Positions 43,345 through 52,847 of a stretch of 64,000 bases of DNA are shown in pieces. The notes beneath the pieces are model-generated. The model was given only the letters and a program-made list of their open reading frames with translations. It had not been told where the DNA came from and did no database searches. Within the stretch, counting starts at the first letter, position 1, and each line of letters begins with the position of its first letter. This DNA is from JAJRZL01 sp964557855 (GTDB lineage Bacteria; Zixibacteria; MSB-5A5; GN15; FEB-12): NCBI GenBank assembly GCA_964557855.1, contig CAZLBP010000018.1, positions 10,589 through 74,588 on the forward strand, read 5' to 3'. A program made the position numbers and the translations under genes.

Positions 43345-45630
43345 CTAGCCGACAGTTGTTTTTTCTTCGGATTCGACCGGGAATGTGTGCTTACAGTTGG
43401 AGCACTGGTGGAATTCGCCCTTCGATTTCGACTGTTTGATCACGGTGAAGCTGTAATTGCATTCGGGACAGGGTGTCGGAGACGGCTCCGACCAGGTTGC
43501 GAACTTGCACTTGGGATATTTGGAGCAGCCGTAAAATACTCGGCCGCCACGAGTGCGTTTCTCGACAATGTCGCCGTCACAGCCTTCATTAGGACACTTG
43601 ACACCCAGCGTTATTGGTTTCGTATTGCGGCATTCCGGATAGGCGGAACAGGCCAGGAAGCGCCCGAACCGTCCCGATTTGATTACCATCGGCGAACCGC
43701 ACTTTTCACACTTTTCGTCGGTGCGGCTCTGAGCCTCTTCTTCCGGCAGCGGTCGGGTCGATTTGCATTCGGGGTATGCCGAACAAGCCAGAAAACGGCC
43801 GTTTCTCCCCCATTTGACGACCATCGGCGAACCGCACTTCTCGCAATCGATATCCGTTTGTTCGGTAAGGGAAGCCTTGATCTCGCTCTCTCTTTCCTTG
43901 AGGCTGTCGATCGTCGCTTTGAACGGTGTGTAGAAATTGCTCAGTACGGTAATCCAGTCGTCACGGCCTTCCTCGACCAGGTCCAGTTCTTTTTCCATTT
44001 CCGCCGTAAAGCTGACATTGAAGATCTTCGGCAGGTTCTCGACCAGAATCTTGTTGACGGCCTGGCCCAGTTCAGTGGGGGTGAGCTTGCGTTGATCGAG
44101 TTCCACGTACTTCCGATCCTTGAGCGTAGTGATAATACTGGCATACGTTGAGGGACGCCCGATACCGTCGGCTTCGAGTCGTTTCACGAGCATGGCTTCG
44201 GAATACCGGGGTGGCGGTTTGGTGAACGACTGGTTAGGTGTCAGTTCCAGAAGGTTAAGAATCTCCTCTTCCTTCAGGACCGGCAACGAATCGGTGCTGT
44301 CGCCGTTGCCGTTTTCGTCGGGTTCTTTCTCTTCATGGTAAACCTTCAGAAAACCGTCGAACTGCATCTTCTGCGAGGTGACTCTGAAGAGATACCGGCC
44401 GGCATCGATATCAACGGTATTGACGATGAATCTCGCCGGGTTCATTTGCGAGGCAATGAAACGGTTCCAAATCAGGGTGTAGAGCTTGAACTGCCGGGGT
44501 GTCAGGTACTTCTTGACCTTTGCCGGCGGATGATCCATATAGGTCGGGCGGATAGCTTCGTGAGCATCCTGCGCCTGTTTCTTCTTCGAGTACACTTGCG
44601 GTTTGGCCGGCAGGTACTTCTGACCATATTCGGCCAGGATGTACTTGCGCGCGGCTGTGAGGGCCTCGTTGGCGATGCGGGTCGAATCGGTACGCATATA
44701 TGTGATCAGTCCGGTCGGTCCTTCTTTGCCGATCTCGACGCCTTCGTACAGTTCCTGGGCGATGCGCATGGTGCCTTTCGGCGAGAAGCCGAAAGCCTTC
44801 GCGGCTTCCTGCTGCAGGGTCGACGTGATAAACGGTGCATACGGACGCCGGACCTTTTTAGACTCTTTTATCGACGATACGACAAAGTCGGCTTGATTGA
44901 GATCCGTCAGGCACTTGTTGACCTCGGTTTCCGATCGCAGGCATGTCTTGTTGCCTTTCACTTCACCGGGTTTGACCAGGGTTTTGTCATCGATTTTGAA
45001 GAGTCGGGCAGTGAACCTGGCGCCGGCATCAGTCTCGAGCAGAGCTGCGATTTGCCAGTACTCTTCCGGTGTGAACGCCTGGATTTCCGCTTCGCGCTCG
45101 CAAATCAGTCGCAACGCGACCGACTGGACCCGTCCGGCGGACAGATTGCGGGCGACGGTCTTCCACAGGAACGGGGACACCGTATAGCCCACAATACGAT
45201 CCAGTACTCGTCGCGCCTGCTGGGCGTTTACCAACTTCATATCTATTTCACGAGGGTTCTCGATGGCTTCCAGTACGGCGCGCTTGGTGATTTCGTTGAA
45301 CGCGACACGGGCAAATTCCGCTTTGGATTTGTCTTTGATGCTGTTGGCCACGTGCCAGGCGATGGCCTCGCCTTCCCGATCCGGATCGGGCGCCAGGTAT
45401 ACTTTCTCTGCCTTGCCGGCGGCTTTCTTCAGCTCCGAAATGATTTTCTTCTTTCCGTCGATGACCGTGTACTGCGGCTTGAAGTCGTTTTCGATGTCGA
45501 TGCCGATTTTGGATTTGGGCAGATCGATAATGTGGCCGACAGTAGCCATGATGTCGAAGTCCTTGCCGAGGAACCGGGCGAGGGTGCGCGATTTCGATGG
45601 TGACTCAACGATGACAAGATTCCTGGCCAT
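43345..45630 (-). CDS. topA: DNA topoisomerase I (TopA)
   Basis: 761 residues. A type IA topoisomerase that relaxes negative supercoils. The TOPRIM domain starts NLVIVESPSKSRTLARFLG, followed by AFNEITKRAVLEAIENPREID and GRVQSVALRLICEREAEI. The active tyrosine is in GLITYMRTDSTRIA (~300). The C-terminus carries four zinc ribbon units: two full-length C4 fingers (DCEKCGSPMVVKWGRNGRFLAC and CEKCGSPMVIKSGRFGRFLAC), then CPNEGCDGDIVEKRTRGGRVFYGC and CPECNYSF / CSNCKHTF. Length fits. It follows rpoZ by 49 bases. Confidence 0.97.
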   Translation of the reverse strand: MARNLVIVESPSKSRTLARFLGKDFDIMATVGHIIDLPKSKIGIDIENDFKPQYTVIDGKKKIISELKKAAGKAEKVYLAPDPDREGEAIAWHVANSIKDKSKAEFARVAFNEITKRAVLEAIENPREIDMKLVNAQQARRVLDRIVGYTVSPFLWKTVARNLSAGRVQSVALRLICEREAEIQAFTPEEYWQIAALLETDAGARFTARLFKIDDKTLVKPGEVKGNKTCLRSETEVNKCLTDLNQADFVVSSIKESKKVRRPYAPFITSTLQQEAAKAFGFSPKGTMRIAQELYEGVEIGKEGPTGLITYMRTDSTRIANEALTAARKYILAEYGQKYLPAKPQVYSKKKQAQDAHEAIRPTYMDHPPAKVKKYLTPRQFKLYTLIWNRFIASQMNPARFIVNTVDIDAGRYLFRVTSQKMQFDGFLKVYHEEKEPDENGNGDSTDSLPVLKEEEILNLLELTPNQSFTKPPPRYSEAMLVKRLEADGIGRPSTYASIITTLKDRKYVELDQRKLTPTELGQAVNKILVENLPKIFNVSFTAEMEKELDLVEEGRDDWITVLSNFYTPFKATIDSLKERESEIKASLTEQTDIDCEKCGSPMVVKWGRNGRFLACSAYPECKSTRPLPEEEAQSRTDEKCEKCGSPMVIKSGRFGRFLACSAYPECRNTKPITLGVKCPNEGCDGDIVEKRTRGGRVFYGCSKYPKCKFATWSEPSPTPCPECNYSFTVIKQSKSKGEFHQCSNCKHTFPVESEEKTTVG

Positions 45631-45679
45631 AAGCTTCCTTATGTTGAGCGTTTGGAGATCTGTTTAATATGCTTACACG

Positions 45680-45907
45680 TTACATCGAGTCCGGGCGCTC
45701 AAACTTTACCTTTCCTTCAACTAATTCCTGCAGCGCCACCATAGAGATTTTCCGCGAATCCAGCTCGACTTCGGGGTTTTCTTCCATCAACTCTAACGCT
45801 TTCAATCGTTTAGCGTTAAGCCGGCGGGCATGTTTGGCGGCCACGATTACCGCTTCGTAGCGGTTAAGACCAACTTTGTCAATGTCTTCAACTCGTATTT
45901 TGTTCAC
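45680..45907 (-). CDS. rpoZ: RNA polymerase omega subunit
   Basis: A 75-residue protein that helps assemble and fold RNA polymerase by clamping beta-prime. It has NRYEAVIVAAKHARRLNAKR, the family core (R-Y-x-x-V-x-x-A-x-x-A-R-x-L), then an acidic tail. GTG 45907 has AGGAGG ahead of it. It sits between gmk and topA, as gmk-rpoZ pairs commonly do. An unusual feature is the gap to topA of only 49 bases, suggesting one transcript from yicC onward. Confidence 0.9.
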   Translation of the reverse strand: MNKIRVEDIDKVGLNRYEAVIVAAKHARRLNAKRLKALELMEENPEVELDSRKISMVALQELVEGKVKFERPDSM

Positions 45908-45933
45908 TGTTGCCTCCTGAATATGACACGCTT

Positions 45934-46548
45934 TTAACGAACGATGTTATCCATTTGTTCCTTAATAACCCGGTCCGTGCGGCACGGGTGTGAAATTACT
46001 ATGCTATGTACCTTGTTCACAGCGACTTGCAGGTCATCATTGACGACTACGTACTCAAATTCCTGCCACAGTTTCATTTCCCTGGCGGCATTTTCAAACC
46101 GGACCTGGAGCTGCTCTTCGGTCTCGGAACCACGCACAGTCAGTCGCTGCCTGAGTTCGCTAACCGAAGGCGGCAAAATGAAAACGGTAATAGCCTCGGG
46201 ATACTCTGTTTTGATCTTGGCTGCTCCCTGCACATCAACATCCAATAAGATCACGCCGCCACGGGAATTGACTTCATCCAGAGGCTGACAGGGCGTACCA
46301 TAGTTGTAGAGATGCACCTGACAGTGCTCCGCGAAAATACCATCCTGAGCCAGTCTTTCAAATGTGGCGGGATCAACGAAGTAGTAGTCAATCCCCTCGA
46401 CTTCCGCTTGACGTCTGGGCCTGGTGGTGTAGGAGACGGAGAACTTCCAATCCGGATGTGACCGGAGTAGTTTGCGGCAAATCGAGGTTTTGCCCCCGCC
46501 GGATGGAGATGAGATAATTACGATAGTACCCGGTTGTGACTCGGACAT
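45934..46548 (-). CDS. gmk: Guanylate kinase
   Basis: 204 residues. It phosphorylates GMP to GDP with ATP. The P-loop is IISSPSGGGKTSICRKLL, followed by SVSYTTRPRRQAEVEGIDYYFVD (GMP-binding), LDVDVQGAAKI, and ILPPSVSELRQRL. The length is typical. It lies directly after yicC (21-base gap) and before rpoZ (26-base gap). Confidence 0.96.
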   Translation of the reverse strand: MSESQPGTIVIISSPSGGGKTSICRKLLRSHPDWKFSVSYTTRPRRQAEVEGIDYYFVDPATFERLAQDGIFAEHCQVHLYNYGTPCQPLDEVNSRGGVILLDVDVQGAAKIKTEYPEAITVFILPPSVSELRQRLTVRGSETEEQLQVRFENAAREMKLWQEFEYVVVNDDLQVAVNKVHSIVISHPCRTDRVIKEQMDNIVR

Positions 46549-46569
46549 GTGGCCCTGCTCAATTGCTGT

Positions 46570-47445
46570 TCATTCTATGTTCTGCACCATTTCCCGTAAT
46601 TTCTCTATTTCTTCCTTCAGGGAAATCACGGATTTGGTTATTTCGTTGTCGCTGGCCTTGGAAGCGATCGTGTTGGCTTCGCGGTTCATTTCCTGGAGAA
46701 TGAAATTAAGCCGTTTGCCGACCGGCTCGGATTGCCCCAAGTCATTCTGGTATTGGGCTATATGGCTGTAGAGGCGAGTGCATTCCTCGGCAATTTCCGC
46801 TCGTTCCGCGATTATGGCCACTTCTTGTTCCAGACGTCCGGGGTCGGCAGCGGATGACAGTTCCATTTCGGCCAGACGGCTTTTTAGTCTTTCCCGGTAG
46901 CGATCCACGAGCTGGGGTGCACACTTCTCGATGTAATGGTTCAGTTGCTTGATCGCTTTGAGGCGCTGTCTCATGTCTCGCGCCATGGCCGCGCCTTCTT
47001 TGCGGCGCATGACGAGCAACCCTCGCAACGCCTTGGTAACGACCTTTTCCAGCGCATGCCAGATCTCTTTTTCGTCAAAGTCCGCATCGTCAAACCTGGT
47101 AACATCCTGAAATACGAGCAGGTCACCCAATTCAATGTCGCCTTCGATCTTGAGGTCCTCGCGAATCTCCCGCAATCCGTGGGCTATAGCGGCTATCGCC
47201 TTTTTGTTGATGCAGTATTTTCCGGGGGACGTATCCGATTCGTTGTACCCGACAAAGACAAAGACTTTGCCCCGGTTCAGCCGGCTAGTGACCAACTCCC
47301 GTACCCGGTACTCAAGAGCTGAAAATTGTCTCGGCAAACGGACCGAAACCTCCAGGAATCGATTGTTGACACTGGATATTTCCACATTAAAGGCGCCTGA
47401 TTTCGTTGTCAATTCGGCCTTGCCGAATCCGGTCATGGAGTTCAT
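46570..47445 (-). CDS. yicC: YicC/YloC family endoribonuclease
   Basis: 291 residues. It starts MNSMTGFGKAEL, the family hallmark, with VNNRFLEVSVRLPRQFSALEYRVRELV and a C-terminal QNDLGQSEPVGKRLNFILQEMNREANTIASKA, both signatures of YicC/YloC. The C-terminus EEIEKLREMVQNIE fits too. Members degrade RNA and act in small-RNA turnover in enterics, from family knowledge. It is the first gene of the leftward run yicC-gmk-rpoZ-topA. Confidence 0.93.
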   Translation of the reverse strand: MNSMTGFGKAELTTKSGAFNVEISSVNNRFLEVSVRLPRQFSALEYRVRELVTSRLNRGKVFVFVGYNESDTSPGKYCINKKAIAAIAHGLREIREDLKIEGDIELGDLLVFQDVTRFDDADFDEKEIWHALEKVVTKALRGLLVMRRKEGAAMARDMRQRLKAIKQLNHYIEKCAPQLVDRYRERLKSRLAEMELSSAADPGRLEQEVAIIAERAEIAEECTRLYSHIAQYQNDLGQSEPVGKRLNFILQEMNREANTIASKASDNEITKSVISLKEEIEKLREMVQNIE

Positions 47446-47611
47446 ATGGTATTTCCCAACTACTTTAGGTCAGCGGGTAAGAATATCGAGTTGATTTGAT
47501 TTGTCAACCTGTAATCTGCTCATGTGATTTGGGGATGTTTGACGGCAGAATCGCAGAGTACTCGTAATAAGCAGTGGGTTGGTTCGACGAAACACAGGTT
47601 GATGAAGCTCC

Positions 47612-47848
47612 ATGCGTACGACTCTGTTTGCCCTGATACTCCTCATGTTCATGCTGAGTTTTCAGAGGGTTGCAGGACAGGAGAACCATCGATATCTCAT
47701 TCCGGTTAACTTCCTAATAAGATCCCGGCGTTCGACAACCTGGCCTACCAGAGATAGAAGAAATCTCGAACGGACTATTCGTCAGATAGTTGCAGATTTC
47801 CGGAACGAGCTACTCTGCCCATTCGATCCGGTTTCCGGAGTTTGGTGA
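47612..47848 (+). pseudogene. Possible orphan or truncated secreted-protein N-terminus
   Basis: A 78-residue plus-strand frame begins with a very convincing signal peptide (MRTTLFALILLMFMLSFQRVAG) and then a short basic stretch, ending at 47848 in the antisense tail of the PAS gene. No ribosome site of note. It could be the stub of a deleted gene or a chance frame. Confidence 0.3.
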
Positions 47849-49041
47849 GGAATCAGCGCGACACAGCTTGTCCGGTCAGACACGTCATTAGCCAGCCTGA
47901 CAACAATCATTGTGACGGATATGCCGGCCGGCGTAGTAACCGCAAACCTCAGTGGCTGCGTGATGGCGTCTTCATTATTAAAGTATTCCATCAATAAGTT
48001 CTTGCATCTTGCTTCAGAAGAAACGCTTATAATTTCCGCCAAGGTATCGTACTTACCGGTGATTTCATCACGCTGAAGCAGATTCCGGGTTGTGGGATTA
48101 TAGCCGACTATTTCCCCGGTATTGTCGATCAAGATTCCCCCACACCCCAGGCAATCGAGAAGACCTATGGTGAATTGGACGTTGATCTCTGAGGCTTCTG
48201 TCGGGGAAGCTTCAGGCGAAAAGGTATTGACCAGTCGAAGAGCCACATTATTACGCTTGATGTTCCGGCGAGCGGTATCCAGGTCTATTTCCTCATCGAA
48301 AATCAAACGAAGAAGATAGACATGGTTCTGGTCGAAAGCAATCCGGGCGATATACTCGGAAGGCGCTGATCCGTTCTTCTCGACTGCAGCGCCGTATTGA
48401 TCGTGGTCGGTAAAATCGAAGTTGTTGCCGCTTGAGAGTACCTCCCGATGCTGGTCGACCAGTTCCGGAATCAAGGCGAACGCGAATTCGCTCCCGGATT
48501 CCCTGGTCACGGCACAGAGGGGTTCGAGGTTCTCGTTGGAAAGCACGTATAAGGCCGCGTCTCGAGCTGAAGCGAAGTAGCGAATCCTGTCCAGGAACGT
48601 ACGCCAATCGCCGACACCTCCGGTTTCAACGATGGATTCCAAGAAGAGTTGAAAACTCTCGGAGTCTTTGGCGGTTGCGGGAGTCGACGGGAGCTCGGTG
48701 GGAGTTATGATGACCATGAAGTTGGCCGGGTTGCCGGCGATGAAGTTCAACGAGAAGATTGCGGTGGCTTTGATTGGTCTCTTGCCGGCGCTGATCAGGA
48801 CGATCGAGACCGAGTCATAGTAAGTTTCGTAGTGGTTCCGTTGTTGAATCAAATGATTGAGGACGATTTGAGAGGGCTCATCAAGGTAGTCCAAAAATGA
48901 TTTGCCAAACAGCTTTTCTTTGGAGTGACCTATCAAGCGTTCTATTTCGCAATCGACATAGACGAATTTCCCCTTAAGGTCTATTTTGCAGACAGCACAC
49001 CGTTTGATGGTGTCGATGTTGGCGCTACGAGTGTCGACCAT
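47782..49041 (-). CDS. PAS-domain sensor-like protein without output domain
   Basis: 419 residues. Residues ~10-100 form a PAS fold (AVCKIDLKGKFVYVDCEIERLIGHSKEKLFGKSFLDYLD, then IKATAIFSLNF). The middle (~130-265) looks GAF-like. A second PAS-like segment (~285-400, GGILIDNTGEIVGYNPTTRNLLQRDEITG) follows. I see no histidine kinase, GGDEF, HTH or receiver domain. It may work by protein contact. It starts ten bases after the subtilase stop and is the last gene of the AsmA/M1-like/S8/PAS unit. Its 3' end overlaps an antisense frame (47612-47848). Confidence 0.75.
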   Translation of the reverse strand: MVDTRSANIDTIKRCAVCKIDLKGKFVYVDCEIERLIGHSKEKLFGKSFLDYLDEPSQIVLNHLIQQRNHYETYYDSVSIVLISAGKRPIKATAIFSLNFIAGNPANFMVIITPTELPSTPATAKDSESFQLFLESIVETGGVGDWRTFLDRIRYFASARDAALYVLSNENLEPLCAVTRESGSEFAFALIPELVDQHREVLSSGNNFDFTDHDQYGAAVEKNGSAPSEYIARIAFDQNHVYLLRLIFDEEIDLDTARRNIKRNNVALRLVNTFSPEASPTEASEINVQFTIGLLDCLGCGGILIDNTGEIVGYNPTTRNLLQRDEITGKYDTLAEIISVSSEARCKNLLMEYFNNEDAITQPLRFAVTTPAGISVTMIVVRLANDVSDRTSCVALIPHQTPETGSNGQSSSFRKSATI

Positions 49042-49050
49042 AAGTGGCTA

Positions 49051-51039
49051 TCAACGGACTTTGAGTACCTTTATCATCTCGGTCACCCGATCAGTGCTCA
49101 CGCGGATTACGTACGCACCATCGGCAACCACGTCACCGGATGCACTTCGACCATCCCATGTTATTATAATATCGGATGTTACGCGGGAGACATTGACCGT
49201 CTCCCATACTTTTTCGCCGGAAATGGTGTAGACGGTGAGGATACTCCAGATTCCGACACTGGGCGGGACGTAGACATTGATTGTATCAGAGAAGGGATTG
49301 GGGCCGACCGTGATCCGGGCGCCGTCTGAGGATTCGGTAGTTTCCAGGGTGACCAGGGCCGTGTCGGTGAAATAGCCGACGTCCGCCACAATCTGGAATT
49401 GTTCTACAAGGGCGTTGTTGTGGGAACCGAGGATATGCAGTGTTGCCGTGCCGTCCTGGTGATCAATTAGCTCGACGCCTATCGGCAAACTGGGCGCTGT
49501 TAGCCGGGGCGTTGTCTCAGAGCGGCCGGCAGTCGTAATCGTAACCGACTTCGCTTCATTAAAGAGCACCGTAATCACTTCGGGCGCTACGACCCGGACG
49601 ATGTCGGCTGTTTTGACCGCGTCGAAGATGCCGTAGCCGAAGTCGTTGTCCGGTAACACGCTGCGATTGCCGGATGCGCGAATCAGATTCCGCAATTCCT
49701 CGGCAGTCAGGCTGGGGTCATGCTGCAACGCCAGCGCTGCCGCGCCGGCCACGAGCGGAGTCGAGAACGAGGTGCCGTCAACAACAGCCAGCCCACCCAA
49801 CGGGTAGGCGGCAATGACTCCCACACCCAGACTGACTATGTCCGGCTTGATGCGGCCGTCGGCGGTGGGCCCTGGTGACGAAAAGGATGCAATTGATGAA
49901 TCCGGGTTGACGGCTCCAACAGCGATAACCGAATCGCCATCGGCCGGAGCGATGATGTGTCTGAACGTGGAACTCAGGCGTTCATTGCCGGCGGCGTTGA
50001 GTACCAGGATATTCTTCGAGGCGGCGATGTCGGCGGCGGCAGTAATCAGCGGCGTATCGCCGTCAAGATCAGAGAAGTCATAACTGCCGCTGTCCTGAAA
50101 CCGGTAGTAGCCGAGGGAAGAACTGATGATATCAGCCCCGTAAGTATCGGCCCACTCGGCCGCCCGGATCCAATTGTCTTCTTCGAGTTTAATTTCGGTG
50201 CCAAAACAAGAGATTTCCGTCTTGGCCAGCATGTATTCGGCATCGAGAGCGATACCGATGAGTTCGCCGGGCAGGTTACCCCCGATAACACCCCACACCA
50301 GGGTGCCGTGGTAGGTTTGTATGTCCCTCGTTATGGTGGAACATTTGGAATCGTCAACCAAAGTATCGTTGTTAATAAAGTCCCAGGTACCAACGACAAG
50401 AGCGGAATCGAAAGCCTCGTGATCCGGTTCGAAACCGGTGTCAAAGAGAGCAATTCGCACACCGTCGCCTGTCAGCCCGGCATTATGCAGCCTGATCGCA
50501 TTGACGAATTGATTCTGGAAACGAGAGACCCCATAGTTGAAACGATCATCGAGCTTGAGCTGCGGTCGACTTTTGATCCCGGTGGCCATTGGCTTCGGCA
50601 TCGACATGAGGGTCATAACCCGGTCAATACGGCGCACAACAGGCAGCCTCGAGACTTGTCGTATCTGTTCGGCGGTCGCCTCGGCAGCAACGGCCTTGAG
50701 CCAGCGTGATTGCCCCCTGATTGCAGCCACCGATTGTCGGATGACCCGGACGGTGCTGTCGGACACAGGATAGTCATGCCAATCCACGAGAAGGTTTGCA
50801 CCATCCACTCTCCCCCGCCGGCTTACGGCTCGGTCGCTGAGCGGGATCGGCATCGTATCGATGCCACTACTGTCTATATATAACCACACGGTTTGTGTCT
50901 CGCCGGGTGAAGAGGCTGCGAGGAGCCGGTGCAATCGGGGAGTGAGTTTGTCTTGAGCAAGCAAAACGGAAGACAGACATGAGATCTGTATAAGTCCCAG
51001 TAGCAAAATCAGCCGGATGTTTGGTGCTCGGACTTTCAT
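49051..51039 (-). CDS. Secreted subtilisin-like serine protease (S8)
   Basis: 662 residues with a signal peptide (LILLLGLIQISCLSSVLLAQ) and a propeptide to ~150. Catalytic triad: Asp200 in RIALFDTGFEP, His244 in QTYHGTLVWG, Ser424 in DGTSFSTPLVAG; the oxyanion Asn is in NAAGNERLS (352). The C-terminus (~575-662) is a FlgD-like or sorting Ig domain (VGPNPFSDTINVYV, WDGRSASGDVVADGAYVIRVST). Its start overlaps the stop of the pseudo-peptidase gene by four bases (ATGA), and the PAS gene follows after ten bases, so all are in one operon. It likely cuts proteins outside the cytoplasm. Confidence 0.92.
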   Translation of the reverse strand: MKVRAPNIRLILLLGLIQISCLSSVLLAQDKLTPRLHRLLAASSPGETQTVWLYIDSSGIDTMPIPLSDRAVSRRGRVDGANLLVDWHDYPVSDSTVRVIRQSVAAIRGQSRWLKAVAAEATAEQIRQVSRLPVVRRIDRVMTLMSMPKPMATGIKSRPQLKLDDRFNYGVSRFQNQFVNAIRLHNAGLTGDGVRIALFDTGFEPDHEAFDSALVVGTWDFINNDTLVDDSKCSTITRDIQTYHGTLVWGVIGGNLPGELIGIALDAEYMLAKTEISCFGTEIKLEEDNWIRAAEWADTYGADIISSSLGYYRFQDSGSYDFSDLDGDTPLITAAADIAASKNILVLNAAGNERLSSTFRHIIAPADGDSVIAVGAVNPDSSIASFSSPGPTADGRIKPDIVSLGVGVIAAYPLGGLAVVDGTSFSTPLVAGAAALALQHDPSLTAEELRNLIRASGNRSVLPDNDFGYGIFDAVKTADIVRVVAPEVITVLFNEAKSVTITTAGRSETTPRLTAPSLPIGVELIDHQDGTATLHILGSHNNALVEQFQIVADVGYFTDTALVTLETTESSDGARITVGPNPFSDTINVYVPPSVGIWSILTVYTISGEKVWETVNVSRVTSDIIITWDGRSASGDVVADGAYVIRVSTDRVTEMIKVLKVR

Positions 51040-52847
51040 TTTGCAGGCGGCCTGTAGCCCGGAAACACGGCGGGGCGTGGCGAGGGACGGTGTTTACGCG
51101 GCAAGATGTAGCGGAAATTGTTCTCACGATTCACATCAGGAAGTCGGTAATGAGGGTCAAGGCTCACTGCCACGGAAGCCGTTTGCAGTGTGCGCGAGTA
51201 TGATGCAACCGTGTCCGACGGTGCTTGGGGACTCAACCAAAGAGTGTCGTAGAGCATGTTCCCGTCGGCTTGCACCAGCACCATTTCCAACGGGACAGCG
51301 AAATCGAAATTGTGGACGAGTGTAACGGTCACCCGGTTCAGCTCTTTGTCTCGATCAACCTGAATCTGGCGCAGCTCCATGTCAAACATGCTCAGTCTTT
51401 TTTTGATCTGTTCCGGAGTCGGCAGTTGCCCGTATTCGGCGCTCGCTGCAGCGAACAGTCGTTCGACCTCCAACCGTGTCGCAACTTCAAAACGCTTGTC
51501 CCGACCGAACCGTTTCAAGACACTCCAGAAATCATCATCTCCGACAATCCAGCGCGTGATGTGCAGCCAGGCCAAAACCGCCCGGCTGTGGAATTCGTGA
51601 ATTCCGTACTCCTCGAACATATCATAACCAGCCTCACCGAAAAGGCGGAAGAGCAGTTCGCAGGCAACATAGCCCGACACCCCCGCGGCAATTTCACCGG
51701 CGCCATCGGCGGCTTCACCGGCAATTATCGGCCGCCACCCCTCCGCCAGCCCCTGGGCCAGTGCGGCTGTGCGCTGATAATCCGTCAGCCGCCGGTCGAC
51801 AACTATGAATGGAGACAAGGATTTGAACCGAGCGGTACTGTCAACCGCGGCAACGGTGATACGCTTGAACCATATATCGCCGATCAATTCCTTCAACCCC
51901 GTCAACAATCGTTCCACGTCACGGGCCGCCTTATACTGAAAATCGCTCCCATAATCCGGTGGATACCACACATCAATGACAATACTATCCACGACAGCCC
52001 TGTCCAGCAGGAAGTTACGGTGGATCAGCATGGGAAAGTCCGATGCGTACAACAACCTTACGTAGTAGTGCTTGACGCCACTCTCGAATTGCGGGACATA
52101 GAGATTTCCGGCCAGATCACGGCTGTAATCGTGCAGCACGTCGACCCGGACAGCTCCGGATTCAGGCGGTGGCAGCAGCCCGCGATGCTCTCGTTCATTT
52201 ATGAGAGTTCCGGGAAAGACCACGGAATATGAGGTATCGACAGTCAGGTCCACGAAGAACCGTGCCGGCTCGGGGTTGAGATCGCCATCTCCGCCGGTAA
52301 GCCATTCACCCTCTCGATAGAGACCGACTTGGGGCAGCCAGTCGCTCAGCAGGTGAGGCAAGGTGAGATCGCCGCTGCCGTCGTTTTGCGTCAACTGCAG
52401 CCTGAATGTCAGCAGGAAGAATGCGGTCTCACCGGGGCCGAGGCCGGCGTACGAGGTGATCGTCAAGCCTGACCCGTTGACAGTCAACTGCGAGTCATGT
52501 AACGGAACACCGCGATACAATATCGAGTCCATGTGGAAACGCGGGAGCTGAATTACGCTGTCCGGCGCGTGGCGGTTCGGGTACGAGAAGCGCCATAGCC
52601 GGAGTGTGTCTTCCGACAAGTTGCGGTAGACAATCTCGAGCATGCCGTCTATTAAAGCCGAGTCGGGTTTCAGTTCGGCCTGGAGCTTGCAGGTTACTCC
52701 GGGCGCGGGGACGTAGTCGGACGGATGCGGCTGCCCGTGCGGGACGTGTGATTGAGGATGTACGGAAACGAGAGGGACTATCGCCAGCACCACCGGCACC
52801 ATCGACACGACCGTTCTAAGCCGGATAGCATAACTAGTCTTTGTCAA
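51036..52847 (-). CDS. Exported M1-peptidase-like protein lacking the zinc motif
   Basis: 603 residues with a signal peptide (VVSMVPVVLAIVPLVSVHP). Residues ~50-250 follow an M1-type N-terminal saddle (VTCKLQAELKPDSALIDGMLEIVYRNLSEDTLRLW). The catalytic part (~310-430) keeps the shape but, where M1 enzymes have HExxH and a downstream Glu, this reads FIVVDRRLTDYQRTAALAQGLAEGW. No HExxH is present. So it is probably a non-enzymatic relative, a scaffold or chaperone for the neighbouring protease. Overlaps: 14 bases with the asmA gene upstream and four with the subtilase downstream. I am sure it is exported and unsure of the family. Confidence 0.7.
   Translation of the reverse strand: MTKTSYAIRLRTVVSMVPVVLAIVPLVSVHPQSHVPHGQPHPSDYVPAPGVTCKLQAELKPDSALIDGMLEIVYRNLSEDTLRLWRFSYPNRHAPDSVIQLPRFHMDSILYRGVPLHDSQLTVNGSGLTITSYAGLGPGETAFFLLTFRLQLTQNDGSGDLTLPHLLSDWLPQVGLYREGEWLTGGDGDLNPEPARFFVDLTVDTSYSVVFPGTLINEREHRGLLPPPESGAVRVDVLHDYSRDLAGNLYVPQFESGVKHYYVRLLYASDFPMLIHRNFLLDRAVVDSIVIDVWYPPDYGSDFQYKAARDVERLLTGLKELIGDIWFKRITVAAVDSTARFKSLSPFIVVDRRLTDYQRTAALAQGLAEGWRPIIAGEAADGAGEIAAGVSGYVACELLFRLFGEAGYDMFEEYGIHEFHSRAVLAWLHITRWIVGDDDFWSVLKRFGRDKRFEVATRLEVERLFAAASAEYGQLPTPEQIKKRLSMFDMELRQIQVDRDKELNRVTVTLVHNFDFAVPLEMVLVQADGNMLYDTLWLSPQAPSDTVASYSRTLQTASVAVSLDPHYRLPDVNRENNFRYILPRKHRPSPRPAVFPGYRPPAK

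Noticed and set aside
44335..45603. Long plus-strand frame opposite topA
   Set aside because: It is the complementary-strand shadow of the TopA coding sequence.
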